NCBI GenBank assembly: GCA_044228795.1
Contig: JBGAUE010000010.1
Coordinates: 56,892-120,891, forward strand
DNA from: M0108 sp044228795
Lineage (GTDB): Bacteria; Pseudomonadota; Gammaproteobacteria; Chromatiales; Chromatiaceae
Direction: 5' to 3'
Length of the DNA: 64,000 nucleotides
The translations under genes and the position numbers were made by a program. The notes under the pieces were generated by a model. The model worked only from the letters and a program-made list of their open reading frames with translations. It did no database searches and was not told the origin of the DNA. This document shows, one piece after another, positions 52,505 to 61,408 of this stretch. Each line of letters opens with the position of its first letter. Within the stretch, counting starts at the first letter, position 1.

Positions 52505-53623
52505 TCAGCCGAGCCCTGACCGAGGGCGCAGTGCCGCGACGATGCGCCCCGCCGCTAGGCCGTCGCCGTAGGGCGAAACCCCGCGCGCCATGGAACGGTA
52601 GTAGTTGGGATCATCCAACAGGCGCTGGGACTCCATGAGGATCTGTTCGCGCACGGGGCCGACCAGTTTCACGACCCCGGCGTCAACCGCCTCCGGTCGT
52701 TCAGTTTCATGGCGCAGGACCAGCACGGGCTTGGCCAGGGCCGGGGCCTCTTCCTGAACACCGCCAGAGTCACTCAGTATGAGGTAAGACCTCTGCATGG
52801 CCCCAACGAAGGGAAGATAGTCCAAGGGAGGACAGAGGATGATGCCGGGGCGGTTGGCCAGCAATTCCTCGGCCACGTCACGGACGTTGGGGTTGGGATG
52901 GACCGGATAGAGCACCTGAATATCGGGGTTGGCCTCGGTCAATTGGCGGATAGCCTTGCAGATCTCCCGGAAGGGTGCTCCGAAGTTCTCCCGTCGGTGG
53001 GCGGTAACCAGGATTAACCGTTTGGATGGATCAATCGGAACACCTATCTCTGGCTGACGATCGGTCACGCTTAGCAAGGCGTCGATGACGGTGTTGCCCG
53101 TGACGTGGATCGTCTCTGGATCAAACCCCTCGCGCAGCAGGTTCTGGCGTGAACTCTCTGTGGGTGCGAAATGCCAATGTGCCAGGCGCCCGGCCACGAC
53201 CCGGTTCATTTCCTCCGGGAAGGGATTGGTCAGATCCCCGGTCCGCAGTCCCGCCTCAACATGGCCAAAGGGGATCTTGCGGTAGAAGCAGGCCAAGGCT
53301 ACGGTCATGACCGTGGTGGTGTCGCCTTGGGCAAGCACAATGTCGGGGTCTTCCAGTGCCAGGGCTTCGTCGAGGGCGACTAGCAGCCGGGCGGTCAGGG
53401 CGGAAAGTGCCTGGTTGGGGCGCATGATGTCCAGATCCAGGTCCGGCCTGATGCCGAAGACCTCCAGAACCTGATCCAACATCTCCCGATGCTGGGCCGT
53501 GGCGAGGACGCGGGACTCGAAGGTCGGGTCCTGGGCCAGGGCTTGAATCACCGGGGCCATCTTGATGGCCTCGGGTCGGGTGCCGACGATAGAGAGGACG
53601 CGGGTCAGGGATCGATTGGGCAT
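52505..53623 (-). CDS. wecB: UDP-N-acetylglucosamine 2-epimerase (non-hydrolysing)
   Basis: A 372-residue cytoplasmic enzyme converting UDP-GlcNAc to UDP-ManNAc for enterobacterial common antigen, teichoic-acid-like or other surface polysaccharides. The sequence shows VGTRPEAIKMAPVIQAL, VLATAQHREMLDQVLEVFGI, AQGDTTTVMTVALACFY, HVEAGLRTGDLTNPFPEEMNR and VTAHRRENFG, all standard. LSDSGGVQEEAPALAKPVLVLR completes the family pattern. No other polysaccharide genes are in view, so its product's destination is unknown. Start ATG at 53623. The gap to the upstream lytic transglycosylase gene holds a strong hairpin. Confidence 0.96.
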   Translation of the reverse strand: MPNRSLTRVLSIVGTRPEAIKMAPVIQALAQDPTFESRVLATAQHREMLDQVLEVFGIRPDLDLDIMRPNQALSALTARLLVALDEALALEDPDIVLAQGDTTTVMTVALACFYRKIPFGHVEAGLRTGDLTNPFPEEMNRVVAGRLAHWHFAPTESSRQNLLREGFDPETIHVTGNTVIDALLSVTDRQPEIGVPIDPSKRLILVTAHRRENFGAPFREICKAIRQLTEANPDIQVLYPVHPNPNVRDVAEELLANRPGIILCPPLDYLPFVGAMQRSYLILSDSGGVQEEAPALAKPVLVLRHETERPEAVDAGVVKLVGPVREQILMESQRLLDDPNYYRSMARGVSPYGDGLAAGRIVAALRPRSGLG

Positions 53624-53740
53624 GGTGGCATCGGAAATTACATGTTAACCAGGATAGGGAAGGCATTGATGGCGCAACGGGAGTTCTTGCGTTCACCACA
53701 ACGCCTCGAATCAGATTTTGATCCTGGCGGCCTAGGCCTG

Positions 53741-53769
53741 GCCGGAATGAGAACTCATTCCGGCTTTTT
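53741..53769 (+). terminator. Perfect hairpin with T-tract (plus-strand orientation) at lytic transglycosylase stop
   Basis: GCCGGAATGA (53741-53750) and TCATTCCGGC (53755-53764) are exact reverse complements with a 4-base loop, followed on the plus strand by TTTTT (53765-53769). On the minus strand the stem contains the stop codon of the transglycosylase gene. It is a textbook intrinsic terminator for the plus strand, though no plus-strand gene is annotated upstream. Confidence 0.7.
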
Positions 53770-54528
53770 CATCTCAAGGACGATCATGGGCCGACGCTTG
53801 GGGCCATTTTCGTCAAAGCCGGGTGCGACTACGCGGATGGTTCGTGAACTGCCTCTCAGGGAGGGCAAGTTCAGGTCGAGGTAGCGGGCGAGGAGTTGAT
53901 TGGCCTGATTGCCCTTGAGCTTGCGGAGTTGGCGGACCTTGGCCAGGGCCTCGTCCGTGGGTTTGGTGCCACCATTGCGGCGATAGTGGCGAATGACCGC
54001 CTCGGTATAGGAAAGGGTTTCGGCGTAGGTAACCATGCTGCCAGTCCGATCCACCACACCCTCGCCGGCGTTATAGGCCATGATGACCCGGCCATAGTCG
54101 TTATTATATTTTCCCAGCAGGCGCTTGAGGTGGCGGGTGCCGGTGTCAAGGTTTGTCTCGGGATCGAAGAGCTTCTGCCGTTCGGACACCCCATAATCGG
54201 CACCGGTACCCGGCATGATCTGCATGAGACCCAGGGCACCGACGCGTGACACGGCCTGGGGATCGTAGGCGGATTCGGCGGCTACCACGGCCTTGACCAG
54301 GGCTAACTCGACGCCATGACGTTTGGCCGCCGCTTCGACCATGGCGTCAATCTTCGCCCGTTCCGGAACTGGCTTTGGCTCCGCGACCGCCGCCTCCGCG
54401 ACCTGGGTCGTGGAGGCGGCTGCTGGCTCGGACTCCGTGAGAACCGCGGACGCCTCGATGTTGGCGAGCACTGAACCCGGCAGGAGCAGGACGACGCAAA
54501 ACCAGTAAAGGGACATGTTGGGTGACAT
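53755..54528 (-). CDS. Lytic transglycosylase (SLT domain), periplasmic
   Basis: A ~257-residue protein that cleaves peptidoglycan. A signal segment (SLYWFCVVLLLPGSVLA) is followed by an Ala/Glu-rich linker and the SLT domain: catalytic Glu in VVAAESAYDPQAVSRVGALGLMQIMPGTG, and AYNAGEGVV. A C-terminal ~60-residue basic tail ends MKKPE. ATG 54528 (MSPNMSLYW) is chosen. ATG 54516 is equally possible. The longer frame to 54609 would put 27 atypical residues ahead of the signal. The stop is inside the hairpin. Related to Slt/MltC-like enzymes used in wall turnover or in assembling envelope complexes. Confidence 0.85.
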   Translation of the reverse strand: MSPNMSLYWFCVVLLLPGSVLANIEASAVLTESEPAAASTTQVAEAAVAEPKPVPERAKIDAMVEAAAKRHGVELALVKAVVAAESAYDPQAVSRVGALGLMQIMPGTGADYGVSERQKLFDPETNLDTGTRHLKRLLGKYNNDYGRVIMAYNAGEGVVDRTGSMVTYAETLSYTEAVIRHYRRNGGTKPTDEALAKVRQLRKLKGNQANQLLARYLDLNLPSLRGSSRTIRVVAPGFDENGPKRRPMIVLEMKKPE

Positions 54529-54754
54529 GGATATCCACGCTGGCTGAAATGATCCCCATTCTACCTTGACCAGCCCCATTCCTGGCAAGGACGCCGCGCC
54601 TTCCAACACCAGAACTTGGGCTTTTCTGGAGGATAGTAAGCGTTCGTTGGTTTATGACCTCCCTCAGCGGGTCCACCGCTGGGCGACAGAAGACTAGCGG
54701 AGGGCATAGAATGCCATGGAGATTTCCTGATTTTGCCCCGCATCGGATGGCTCC

Positions 54755-57700
54755 GTGTCCAAGAGTGCCCGTCTCAGATATTTCTACCTAGCCTTGGTTC
54801 TCCTGGTGGTCATGGGGGGGCTATGGTTTTTTTTCACAGCAGAGGAAGCCCCGAAAACTATTCGGGTTGGCTGGTACGAGCATCCTTCGCTCTTCACCCA
54901 AGATCCCATAACGGGTCAACCGACGGGGTACTTGGTGGCTGTGCTGGAGCAAATCGCCAGCCTGGAGAATCTCCGTCTCGAATATGTTCAAACCACGCGT
55001 TCGGCCATCTTGGATGGGTTGAATGGAGGAAAGGAATTCCTGATGGCCATGCCGATTACGGTATCCGAAGGCCGCAAGAAATATGCCGATTTTTCATGGC
55101 CAGTCAGCAAGCTCACATTGAAAATAGCCGGGCGCGCCGATAAAGTTATCGGAGACCGGAACCTGGAGATGGAGAAGAAAACGATAGGTTCCCTGCAAGG
55201 GGCTTTACGTCTGGAGATTTTACAATATTGGTATGAATCAGGATTGATCGCTGGGGTCGAATCCTTTGAGACCTCCGATGCCTTGGTTGATGCCTTATTG
55301 ACTGGGAAGGTTGATTATATTTTTGATGAAACGGAATTCATCGATGAGCTCATGCGGCGTTATCCTGATTCGCTGGCGCTACTTGATAATCCAGATTTTG
55401 TTACGCCAGCATTTTATAAGGCATTTCCAGTCGCGCTGGAAAATAAATGGCTGCTTAATAAGATTAATTACGGCCTTCGCCAGATTATGAATGACGGCAC
55501 TTATTCCGGGATTCACCAGGAGTATCATGCCCAGACTGTTACGCCAAAATCACCATCCCCGCCCGGAATCGAAACGACCTCTCCGGAAGGTCATCTGCCG
55601 ATATTGGAAATCGATGATAATTACAATGCCAAGGCCATAATGGATAACTATTTCGATATGATATCGAATGAATCCGAGGGTGTCCGCAACCAGGCCAGCA
55701 TAGAGGTGATCGATCGTTTCGTGAACGAGGGCATGCACGAATTTCAGGATAAATTCCAGCATTCAACGACGCGCTTAAACGAACTGTTGCTGTTGATCGA
55801 GGGGCAGCCTAAATATGCGCCATATTTTGCGGCATTTTATTACCGTCAAGTGGATGATTTAAGAAAATCCTTCGAGGGGATTCGTGCCAACGTGGAGAGC
55901 TATCGTCAAAAGATTGAACTTGAAAATATTCAAATGATCAATAATCTCAAGATGATTAAGCTCCTGGAAATTCCCGAATCTGAATTACTGTGGAGAAAGG
56001 AATGGATAGAAAAAAATTTCGATTCCGTTATTTCAAGCCAGACCCGATGGATCAGGCAAATTAATGATCTTTTGTCTAGGAGTGATGATCTCCAGGCCCA
56101 GCTCGATGACATCATGGTCAAGGCCGAGGGTGATATATTTGAAAATTACAAGGGATTCTATTTGCATCGCTTCAATTTCCTGGGCAACAGCCCCGGGAAG
56201 GGTGGCCTTTCCTTCCAATGGCACGAGCTATCTCGTAGCATGAATAGCTGGATTGTCGCGCTTCCCACGCAATTATTAGTCGTGATGCCAAATCAGAACT
56301 GGTGGCCGAGTTTACTGCGCCTGTTTCTGGCATCAACCCTGACGGCTCTGATCGTAGCGTTTGTGATGGCTCGCTATGAGTGGATTCCCGTAAAACAATA
56401 TCTTCGCCCCTATATTATTCTTTGGCTTGGTATCTTTTTTTGGGTTGGAGCCATCAATCTGCCAAGTACTAATGGCAATCTATTATATTCATTCGCCACG
56501 CTATCCTTAAGCCTGGCGGTCATGGATGCGGCCTGGAAGGCAAGGGGGCATGGCCAGTCGGATACTGCGCTAAATCCATTTCTATTTAACCTGATATCCC
56601 TTTTCCTGATCGACCTGGTAACGGATCTCCTGGCTCCGCATAGAGTGCTTCTGTCGTTCTTGCTGGTGCTGGCGGTTGTGAACATAGCATGGTTTGCCTT
56701 TACCGCAAGGTCACTGCGATGCTTTCGGAAACGGGATATTGATTCTGTGTTGATCATTGGGAGCAGCCTATGGTTAGGCGCTGGCATTGCCGCCTGGCTG
56801 GGTTATCTTTATCCCGCCATGATGATTGCAGTATTTGGTGTATTGGCCTTGGCTGTATTCTATGCCGGTACCGTTTTTACCCACGTGCTGCTTCAGATCT
56901 CTAATAAACTATCCAGCAGTCGACGGTCCCTGGCGAGTTTTATTTCAACCCTGGTTATCCCATTTTTATGGCTTTTTCTGTCAGTTAGCGCCATACATTG
57001 GTCGGCGAATATTTTTAACGCCAATTGGTTTTTTATTAACTTATACGATGTCGATTTATTTCCTAATTTTCCGATTAAAATCAGTCTAAGAACTGTTTTT
57101 CTGCTGACTTTGTCTGGTTTACTGGTTAAATATGTTTTGAATTGGCTGGGAGAAATTTTGATCGCTATTTCAGATGCGCGTCAGCTTGACTTGGTCTCGC
57201 TTAATTCAACCTTTTTGGTTATTCGTTACATTGTGTGGATACTCTTTGCTATTTTCGTCTTCGCTTCTCTTGGCATCGACTGGGATAACCTTAAATGGAT
57301 CGTGGGCGGGTTAAGTGTTGGCTTCGGGTTTGCCCTTAAGGATATCCTAGAAAACTTCTTTTCTGGGATTATCGTTCTGCTGGGGAAGCAGGTACGCCCT
57401 GGCGACACCATCGAATTTGGTTCTGTTTACGGTAAAATCGAAAAAATCAACATTCGCGCGACTTTTATAAAAACTGAGGATAACGCCCTGATTGCCATCC
57501 CTAATAGTCAGATTGTTTCCAAGGAATTCCGTAACTGGACACTGAATGGCCATATCCGCCGTAACCAGTTTGAAGTCGGTGTCGCCTACGGCTCGGATAT
57601 TCCAATGGTTATCGAGGCCATGCTTGAAGTTATGAATAGCTCCAACATCGTTCTCAAGGTCATCCCACCGGATGTCTTGTTCGTGGATTTTGCCAGTAGT

Positions 57701-57874
57701 GCCATCCTGTTAAGGGCCAGGTACTGGGTCCATGTCGATAATCGGACCAAGTCCGCCAGTGTGCTGCGACGGAGTATGGAAGAAGTCTTCAGGACCCGAG
57801 GGATTGTCATCGCCTTCCCCCAACTCGATGTCCACTGGGATATCTCTCCCTCAACGCTTCCAGGATGCACCTGA
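54755..57874 (+). CDS. MscS-type mechanosensitive channel fused to periplasmic solute-binding domain
   Basis: A 1039-residue membrane protein. After an N-terminal helix (YFYLALVLLVVMGGLWFF) comes a type 3 extracellular solute-binding domain (about residues 38-265: IRVGWYEHPSLF, DFSWPVSKLTLKIAGRAD, TGKVDYIFDE). Next is a mainly alpha-helical, coiled-coil-like stretch (about 285-500), then about ten membrane helices from residue 515. The MscS pore helix and beta domain (GGLSVGFGFALKDILENFFSG, RPGDTIEFGSVYGKIEKI, LIAIPNSQIVSKEFRNW) follow. Such channels open on membrane tension. The periplasmic domain suggests that an amino-acid-like ligand modulates gating. Base composition is visibly AT-richer than neighbours. 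GTG start. Confidence 0.88.
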   Translation: MSKSARLRYFYLALVLLVVMGGLWFFFTAEEAPKTIRVGWYEHPSLFTQDPITGQPTGYLVAVLEQIASLENLRLEYVQTTRSAILDGLNGGKEFLMAMPITVSEGRKKYADFSWPVSKLTLKIAGRADKVIGDRNLEMEKKTIGSLQGALRLEILQYWYESGLIAGVESFETSDALVDALLTGKVDYIFDETEFIDELMRRYPDSLALLDNPDFVTPAFYKAFPVALENKWLLNKINYGLRQIMNDGTYSGIHQEYHAQTVTPKSPSPPGIETTSPEGHLPILEIDDNYNAKAIMDNYFDMISNESEGVRNQASIEVIDRFVNEGMHEFQDKFQHSTTRLNELLLLIEGQPKYAPYFAAFYYRQVDDLRKSFEGIRANVESYRQKIELENIQMINNLKMIKLLEIPESELLWRKEWIEKNFDSVISSQTRWIRQINDLLSRSDDLQAQLDDIMVKAEGDIFENYKGFYLHRFNFLGNSPGKGGLSFQWHELSRSMNSWIVALPTQLLVVMPNQNWWPSLLRLFLASTLTALIVAFVMARYEWIPVKQYLRPYIILWLGIFFWVGAINLPSTNGNLLYSFATLSLSLAVMDAAWKARGHGQSDTALNPFLFNLISLFLIDLVTDLLAPHRVLLSFLLVLAVVNIAWFAFTARSLRCFRKRDIDSVLIIGSSLWLGAGIAAWLGYLYPAMMIAVFGVLALAVFYAGTVFTHVLLQISNKLSSSRRSLASFISTLVIPFLWLFLSVSAIHWSANIFNANWFFINLYDVDLFPNFPIKISLRTVFLLTLSGLLVKYVLNWLGEILIAISDARQLDLVSLNSTFLVIRYIVWILFAIFVFASLGIDWDNLKWIVGGLSVGFGFALKDILENFFSGIIVLLGKQVRPGDTIEFGSVYGKIEKINIRATFIKTEDNALIAIPNSQIVSKEFRNWTLNGHIRRNQFEVGVAYGSDIPMVIEAMLEVMNSSNIVLKVIPPDVLFVDFASSAILLRARYWVHVDNRTKSASVLRRSMEEVFRTRGIVIAFPQLDVHWDISPSTLPGCT

Positions 57875-57964
57875 CCCGCCCTTGATGCCTGTGATCGCCA
57901 TCAGCCGTGACTAACTTCCTTGCTTGTCAAGATCAATTAATACCCTCTGAGTCAGGGTTCATCC

Positions 57965-59782
57965 ATGTCGAAATCTCCCCTCTGCTATCTCCTTCAGCCA
58001 ATTTCACCAGAGGCGCACCGGTTCGCCGTCCAACTGCGGTTCGATCCGACTTCATCCGAACCCCTGATGCTGTCCTTGCCGGCCTGGACCCCTGGGAGTT
58101 ACATGATCAGGGATTTTGCGCGCAACATCCTCTGTATCGAGGCGTTGGATGAGGAGGGCCCGCTAGCTCTGGAGAAGCTCAACAAACAGACCTGGCGCCT
58201 GGTTCCACGTGGGAATCCGGTTAGCGTGCATATGGAGGTTTATGCTGGGGATTTAGGTGTGCGCTCAGCCCATTTGGATGATGGCCATGGCTACTTCAAC
58301 GGCACCAGCCTGTTTTTGCTTGTCAGCGGCCGGGATGGGGACCCTTGTCAGGTGGAGATCCGCCGCCCCTCTGGGGCTCCTTATGCGCATTGGCGCCTGG
58401 CTACCAGCCTCAAACCTCGGGAGGCCGAGCCCTTTGGCTTTGGCCTTTATGATGCCACCGACTACGAGGATCTCATCGATCACCCCGTTGAGATGGGTGA
58501 TTTCAGCCTGATTCCCTTCGAGGTTCGTGGGGTACCGCACTGGCTTGCCCTGACTGGCCGGCATCGGGCCGATGAGTCCCGGCTCCAGCGGGATCTGCCA
58601 CGCATTTGCCAGACCCATGCCGCCCTCTTTGGGGACCTGCCCCTTGACCGCTATATCTTCCTGACGCAGGTGACGGGTGATGGTTACGGTGGGCTGGAAC
58701 ATCGTTATTCCAGCAGTCTGCTCTGCGCACGAGATGACCTCCCGGCGGTGGGCATGGATAAGCCTACCCCCGGTTATAGACGCTTTTTAGGACTCTGTAG
58801 TCACGAATATTTCCATCTCTGGCACGTCAAGCGCATTCGTCCCCGTGCCTTCGTAGGCTCAGGGCTGGGGCAAGAGGTCCACACCCGCCTGCTCTGGGTC
58901 TTTGAAGGGATTACCTCCTATTACGACGAACTGGCCCTGGTGCGCAGCGGCTGTATCGACGAGGCAGACTATCTCGCATTGTTGGCCGAAGCGATCAGCC
59001 GGGTTCTGCACAACCCAGGCCGTTTGATGCAAACCTTGGCGGAGTCCAGCTTCGATGCCTGGACCAAGTTTTACCGGCAGGACGAGAACAGCCCCAATGC
59101 CCTCGTCAGCTATTACGCCAAGGGCGCCCTGGTGGCCCTGGCTCTGGATTTGTTGATCCGCCGCGATACGGCAGGTGCCCAGTCCCTGGATGATGTCATG
59201 CGCGCCCTCTGGGAGCGCCACGGCCGGACCGGCATCGGCCTGGAGGAACGGGGTTTCGAGGCCCTGGCGGCGGAGGTGACGGGCTTGACCCTGGGGCCCT
59301 TTTTTCAGAGGGCACTGGATACCACCGAGGATCTGGATCTGGTGAGGCCTCTGGCGGAAATGGGTGTTGGGATGCGCTTACGGGCGGCGCGTCATGCCAA
59401 GGATTTCGGCGGCTTGGCCAGCAGTGTCGCGGACACTCAGGTACCCCCTGCCCTGGGCATTCGCCTGCGACCCGATGGCGGCGAGCCCGTGATTGCCCAT
59501 GTCCTCACGGGCGGACCAGCCCTGGCGGCCGGGCTAGCACCCGGGGATACTCTGGTTGCATGCGATGGCCTGCGCGTCACCTGCGATAACCTGGACAAGC
59601 TGCTGCTGGCGGCGGGGGAGGGTAGGGAGGTCGAGATCCATGCCTTCCGCCGCGATGAACTCCAAATCCGCCGGGTTCGGCTGGCCCCAGCCCCCCTGGA
59701 TACCTGCGAACTCTGGCTTCTGGAGGATGCCCCCGAGGAGAGCCACCAGCGTCGCGCCTCCTGGCTAGGGCCGAGGGGCTGA
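57965..59782 (+). CDS. M61 family glycyl aminopeptidase with PDZ domain
   Basis: A 605-residue metallopeptidase of the M61 family (Sphingomonas glycyl aminopeptidase-like). The zinc-binding motif HEYFHLWHVKRIRP and the downstream glutamate in VFEGITSYYDELALVRSG are present. The N-terminal region is the M61 beta-rich domain (WTPGSYMIRDFARNI). A C-terminal PDZ domain lies at about residues 485-570 (VIAHVLTGGPALAAGLAPGDTLVACDG). No signal peptide is obvious, so it is probably cytoplasmic. ATG 57965. The birA gene starts 7 bases after its stop, suggesting co-transcription. Confidence 0.92.
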   Translation: MSKSPLCYLLQPISPEAHRFAVQLRFDPTSSEPLMLSLPAWTPGSYMIRDFARNILCIEALDEEGPLALEKLNKQTWRLVPRGNPVSVHMEVYAGDLGVRSAHLDDGHGYFNGTSLFLLVSGRDGDPCQVEIRRPSGAPYAHWRLATSLKPREAEPFGFGLYDATDYEDLIDHPVEMGDFSLIPFEVRGVPHWLALTGRHRADESRLQRDLPRICQTHAALFGDLPLDRYIFLTQVTGDGYGGLEHRYSSSLLCARDDLPAVGMDKPTPGYRRFLGLCSHEYFHLWHVKRIRPRAFVGSGLGQEVHTRLLWVFEGITSYYDELALVRSGCIDEADYLALLAEAISRVLHNPGRLMQTLAESSFDAWTKFYRQDENSPNALVSYYAKGALVALALDLLIRRDTAGAQSLDDVMRALWERHGRTGIGLEERGFEALAAEVTGLTLGPFFQRALDTTEDLDLVRPLAEMGVGMRLRAARHAKDFGGLASSVADTQVPPALGIRLRPDGGEPVIAHVLTGGPALAAGLAPGDTLVACDGLRVTCDNLDKLLLAAGEGREVEIHAFRRDELQIRRVRLAPAPLDTCELWLLEDAPEESHQRRASWLGPRG

Positions 59783-59789
59783 AGTCGCC

Positions 59790-60806
59790 GTGGAGACCCA
59801 TCTGCGGCTGGTGCGTCAACTGGCGGATGGCCAGTATCATTCGGGCGAGACCTTGGCCAGCACTCTGGGCCTGAGCCGGGCTGCAATCTGGAAGGCGGTG
59901 CGCAAGGCCAGCGAGCGCCTGGGGTTGGAGATTGAATCGCGACAAGGCAAGGGCTACCGATTGGCGGCAGCCCTGGAATTGTTGGACCCTGAGCGATTGT
60001 TGGGCGGCATGAGCCCTGAGGGGCGTCGTCGGATCAGCCGGCTAGAGCTATTCGTTGACATCGATTCCACCAACGCTTATCTCCTGCACGCGGGTCAGAC
60101 CGGCGCCCCCACCGGCACCCTCTGCCTGGCCGAGCGTCAAACCGCTGGTCGAGGCCGGCGCGGCCGCGCCTGGGTCTCACCCTTCGGCACCAACCTCTAT
60201 CTATCCCTGCTATGGCGTTACCCCGGCGGTCCAGGGGAACTCGGCGGCCTCGGCCTGGCCGCCGGAGCGGCCCTGGCTCAGGTGCTGGAGGAGGCCGGCG
60301 TGGTGGATATTGGCCTCAAATGGCCTAACGACCTGCTGTGGCGACGCCGCAAACTGGGGGGGCTATTGCTCGAGGTCACTGCCGAGGCCCAGGGGCCGAG
60401 CCTGGTGGTTGTCGGGCTGGGTCTCAACACCCATCTGGGTGGCGATCAGGGCCAGGGCATCGACCAGCCCTGGGTGGATTTGGATGAAATCCTGGGGCCT
60501 CAGGGCTATAGCCGCAACCAGATGGCGGCCCATCTGGCGGAAGCCCTGACCGCCACCCTAGAGGGGTATGGACGCGAGGGTCTGGCCCCTTTTCTGCCTC
60601 TCTGGGAAAGGTATGACCTCTATCGGGGCGAAGAGGTCGAGATCCGCTTGGGTGATCGCCTCATCCAGGGTATCCAGACCGGCATTACCGACCAAGGTAC
60701 CCTCAGGCTGGAGGTGGCCGGGGAGACCCGGATCTTCAATAGTGGCGAAGTGAGCCTGCGACTAGCCCAACCAGAGACTACCCGCCCCGGGAACCGGGCT
60801 GCTTAG
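59790..60806 (+). CDS. birA: Biotin-protein ligase / biotin operon repressor BirA
   Basis: A 338-residue bifunctional protein. An N-terminal winged helix (LVRQLADGQYHSGETLASTLGLSRAAIWKAV) allows repression of biotin genes. The ligase domain attaches biotin to acetyl-CoA carboxylase: DSTNAYLL, GRGRRGRAWVSPFGTNLYLSL, KWPNDLLWRRRKLGGLL and GLGLNTH are all visible. The C-terminal SH3-like domain follows (LYRGEEVEIRLGD). GTG 59790 is 7 bases after the M61 stop, with GGGGCTGAAG upstream. The gene ends TAG at 60804-60806, overlapping the stop of the convergent PsiE-like gene. Confidence 0.95.
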   Translation: METHLRLVRQLADGQYHSGETLASTLGLSRAAIWKAVRKASERLGLEIESRQGKGYRLAAALELLDPERLLGGMSPEGRRRISRLELFVDIDSTNAYLLHAGQTGAPTGTLCLAERQTAGRGRRGRAWVSPFGTNLYLSLLWRYPGGPGELGGLGLAAGAALAQVLEEAGVVDIGLKWPNDLLWRRRKLGGLLLEVTAEAQGPSLVVVGLGLNTHLGGDQGQGIDQPWVDLDEILGPQGYSRNQMAAHLAEALTATLEGYGREGLAPFLPLWERYDLYRGEEVEIRLGDRLIQGIQTGITDQGTLRLEVAGETRIFNSGEVSLRLAQPETTRPGNRAA

Positions 60807-61267
60807 GATTTTTTAGCGATCAGCCAGTAGGTTATGCCCAGGGCTAGCAGGGTCGCTCCCGAGGCCAGGATATAGTCCGCGGACACCTTGTCAAAATCCA
60901 GGACTATGATTTTACGACAGATGGCCATGAGGGCGGTGGCGATGACCAGTTGGACCGGCAGGACGTCGGCCCCCAGGTAGAGGCGGATATTGACGAAGAT
61001 CTCGATGGCGATTAGCACGGCCAGGAAGGCGCCGAAGGTCTCGAACAGGTTGCTGATATTGAGAAGCAGGATGGGAGGTTCGCTCAGCCGCTGGTAGAGG
61101 ATCCAGACGACGTCCGCTACCCCCCAGAGGATGACCAGGCCCATGAGCACCGCCAGCACCCGGACGGAGGCGCGGATAAGGAGATGCAGATGGCGGATCA
61201 GAGGGTCTTCGTGTTCCGGGGGCAATTCCTCGTGAATGACTTTGCGGTGCTGGTCTGGGTCGATCAT
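60803..61267 (-). CDS. PsiE-like phosphate-starvation-inducible membrane protein
   Basis: A 154-residue inner-membrane protein with four membrane helices (LAVLMGLVILWGVADVVWILY; a helix from NLFETFGAFLAVLIAIEIF; QLVIATALMAICRKIIVL; ASGATLLALGITYWLIA). The layout and EIFVNIRLYL, then RKIIVLDFDK, match the PsiE family, whose role is unknown. The start ATG 61267 is preceded by AAGGA. It overlaps the birA stop by 4 bases in convergent orientation. srkA lies upstream on the same strand, 141 bases away. Confidence 0.85.
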   Translation of the reverse strand: MIDPDQHRKVIHEELPPEHEDPLIRHLHLLIRASVRVLAVLMGLVILWGVADVVWILYQRLSEPPILLLNISNLFETFGAFLAVLIAIEIFVNIRLYLGADVLPVQLVIATALMAICRKIIVLDFDKVSADYILASGATLLALGITYWLIAKKS

Positions 61268-61408
61268 GGAGATTCCTTGTGGTTAGGCGCAGGTTATATC
61301 AATGGACAAAACGGGCAGGATGCCGTAGAGGGCGGCAGGGGCCTTGATGCCGAAGTCCACCTTGGCCCCATCTCGCTGCCCCGAGCCCGAACCCCCAGGT
61401 CATACGCC

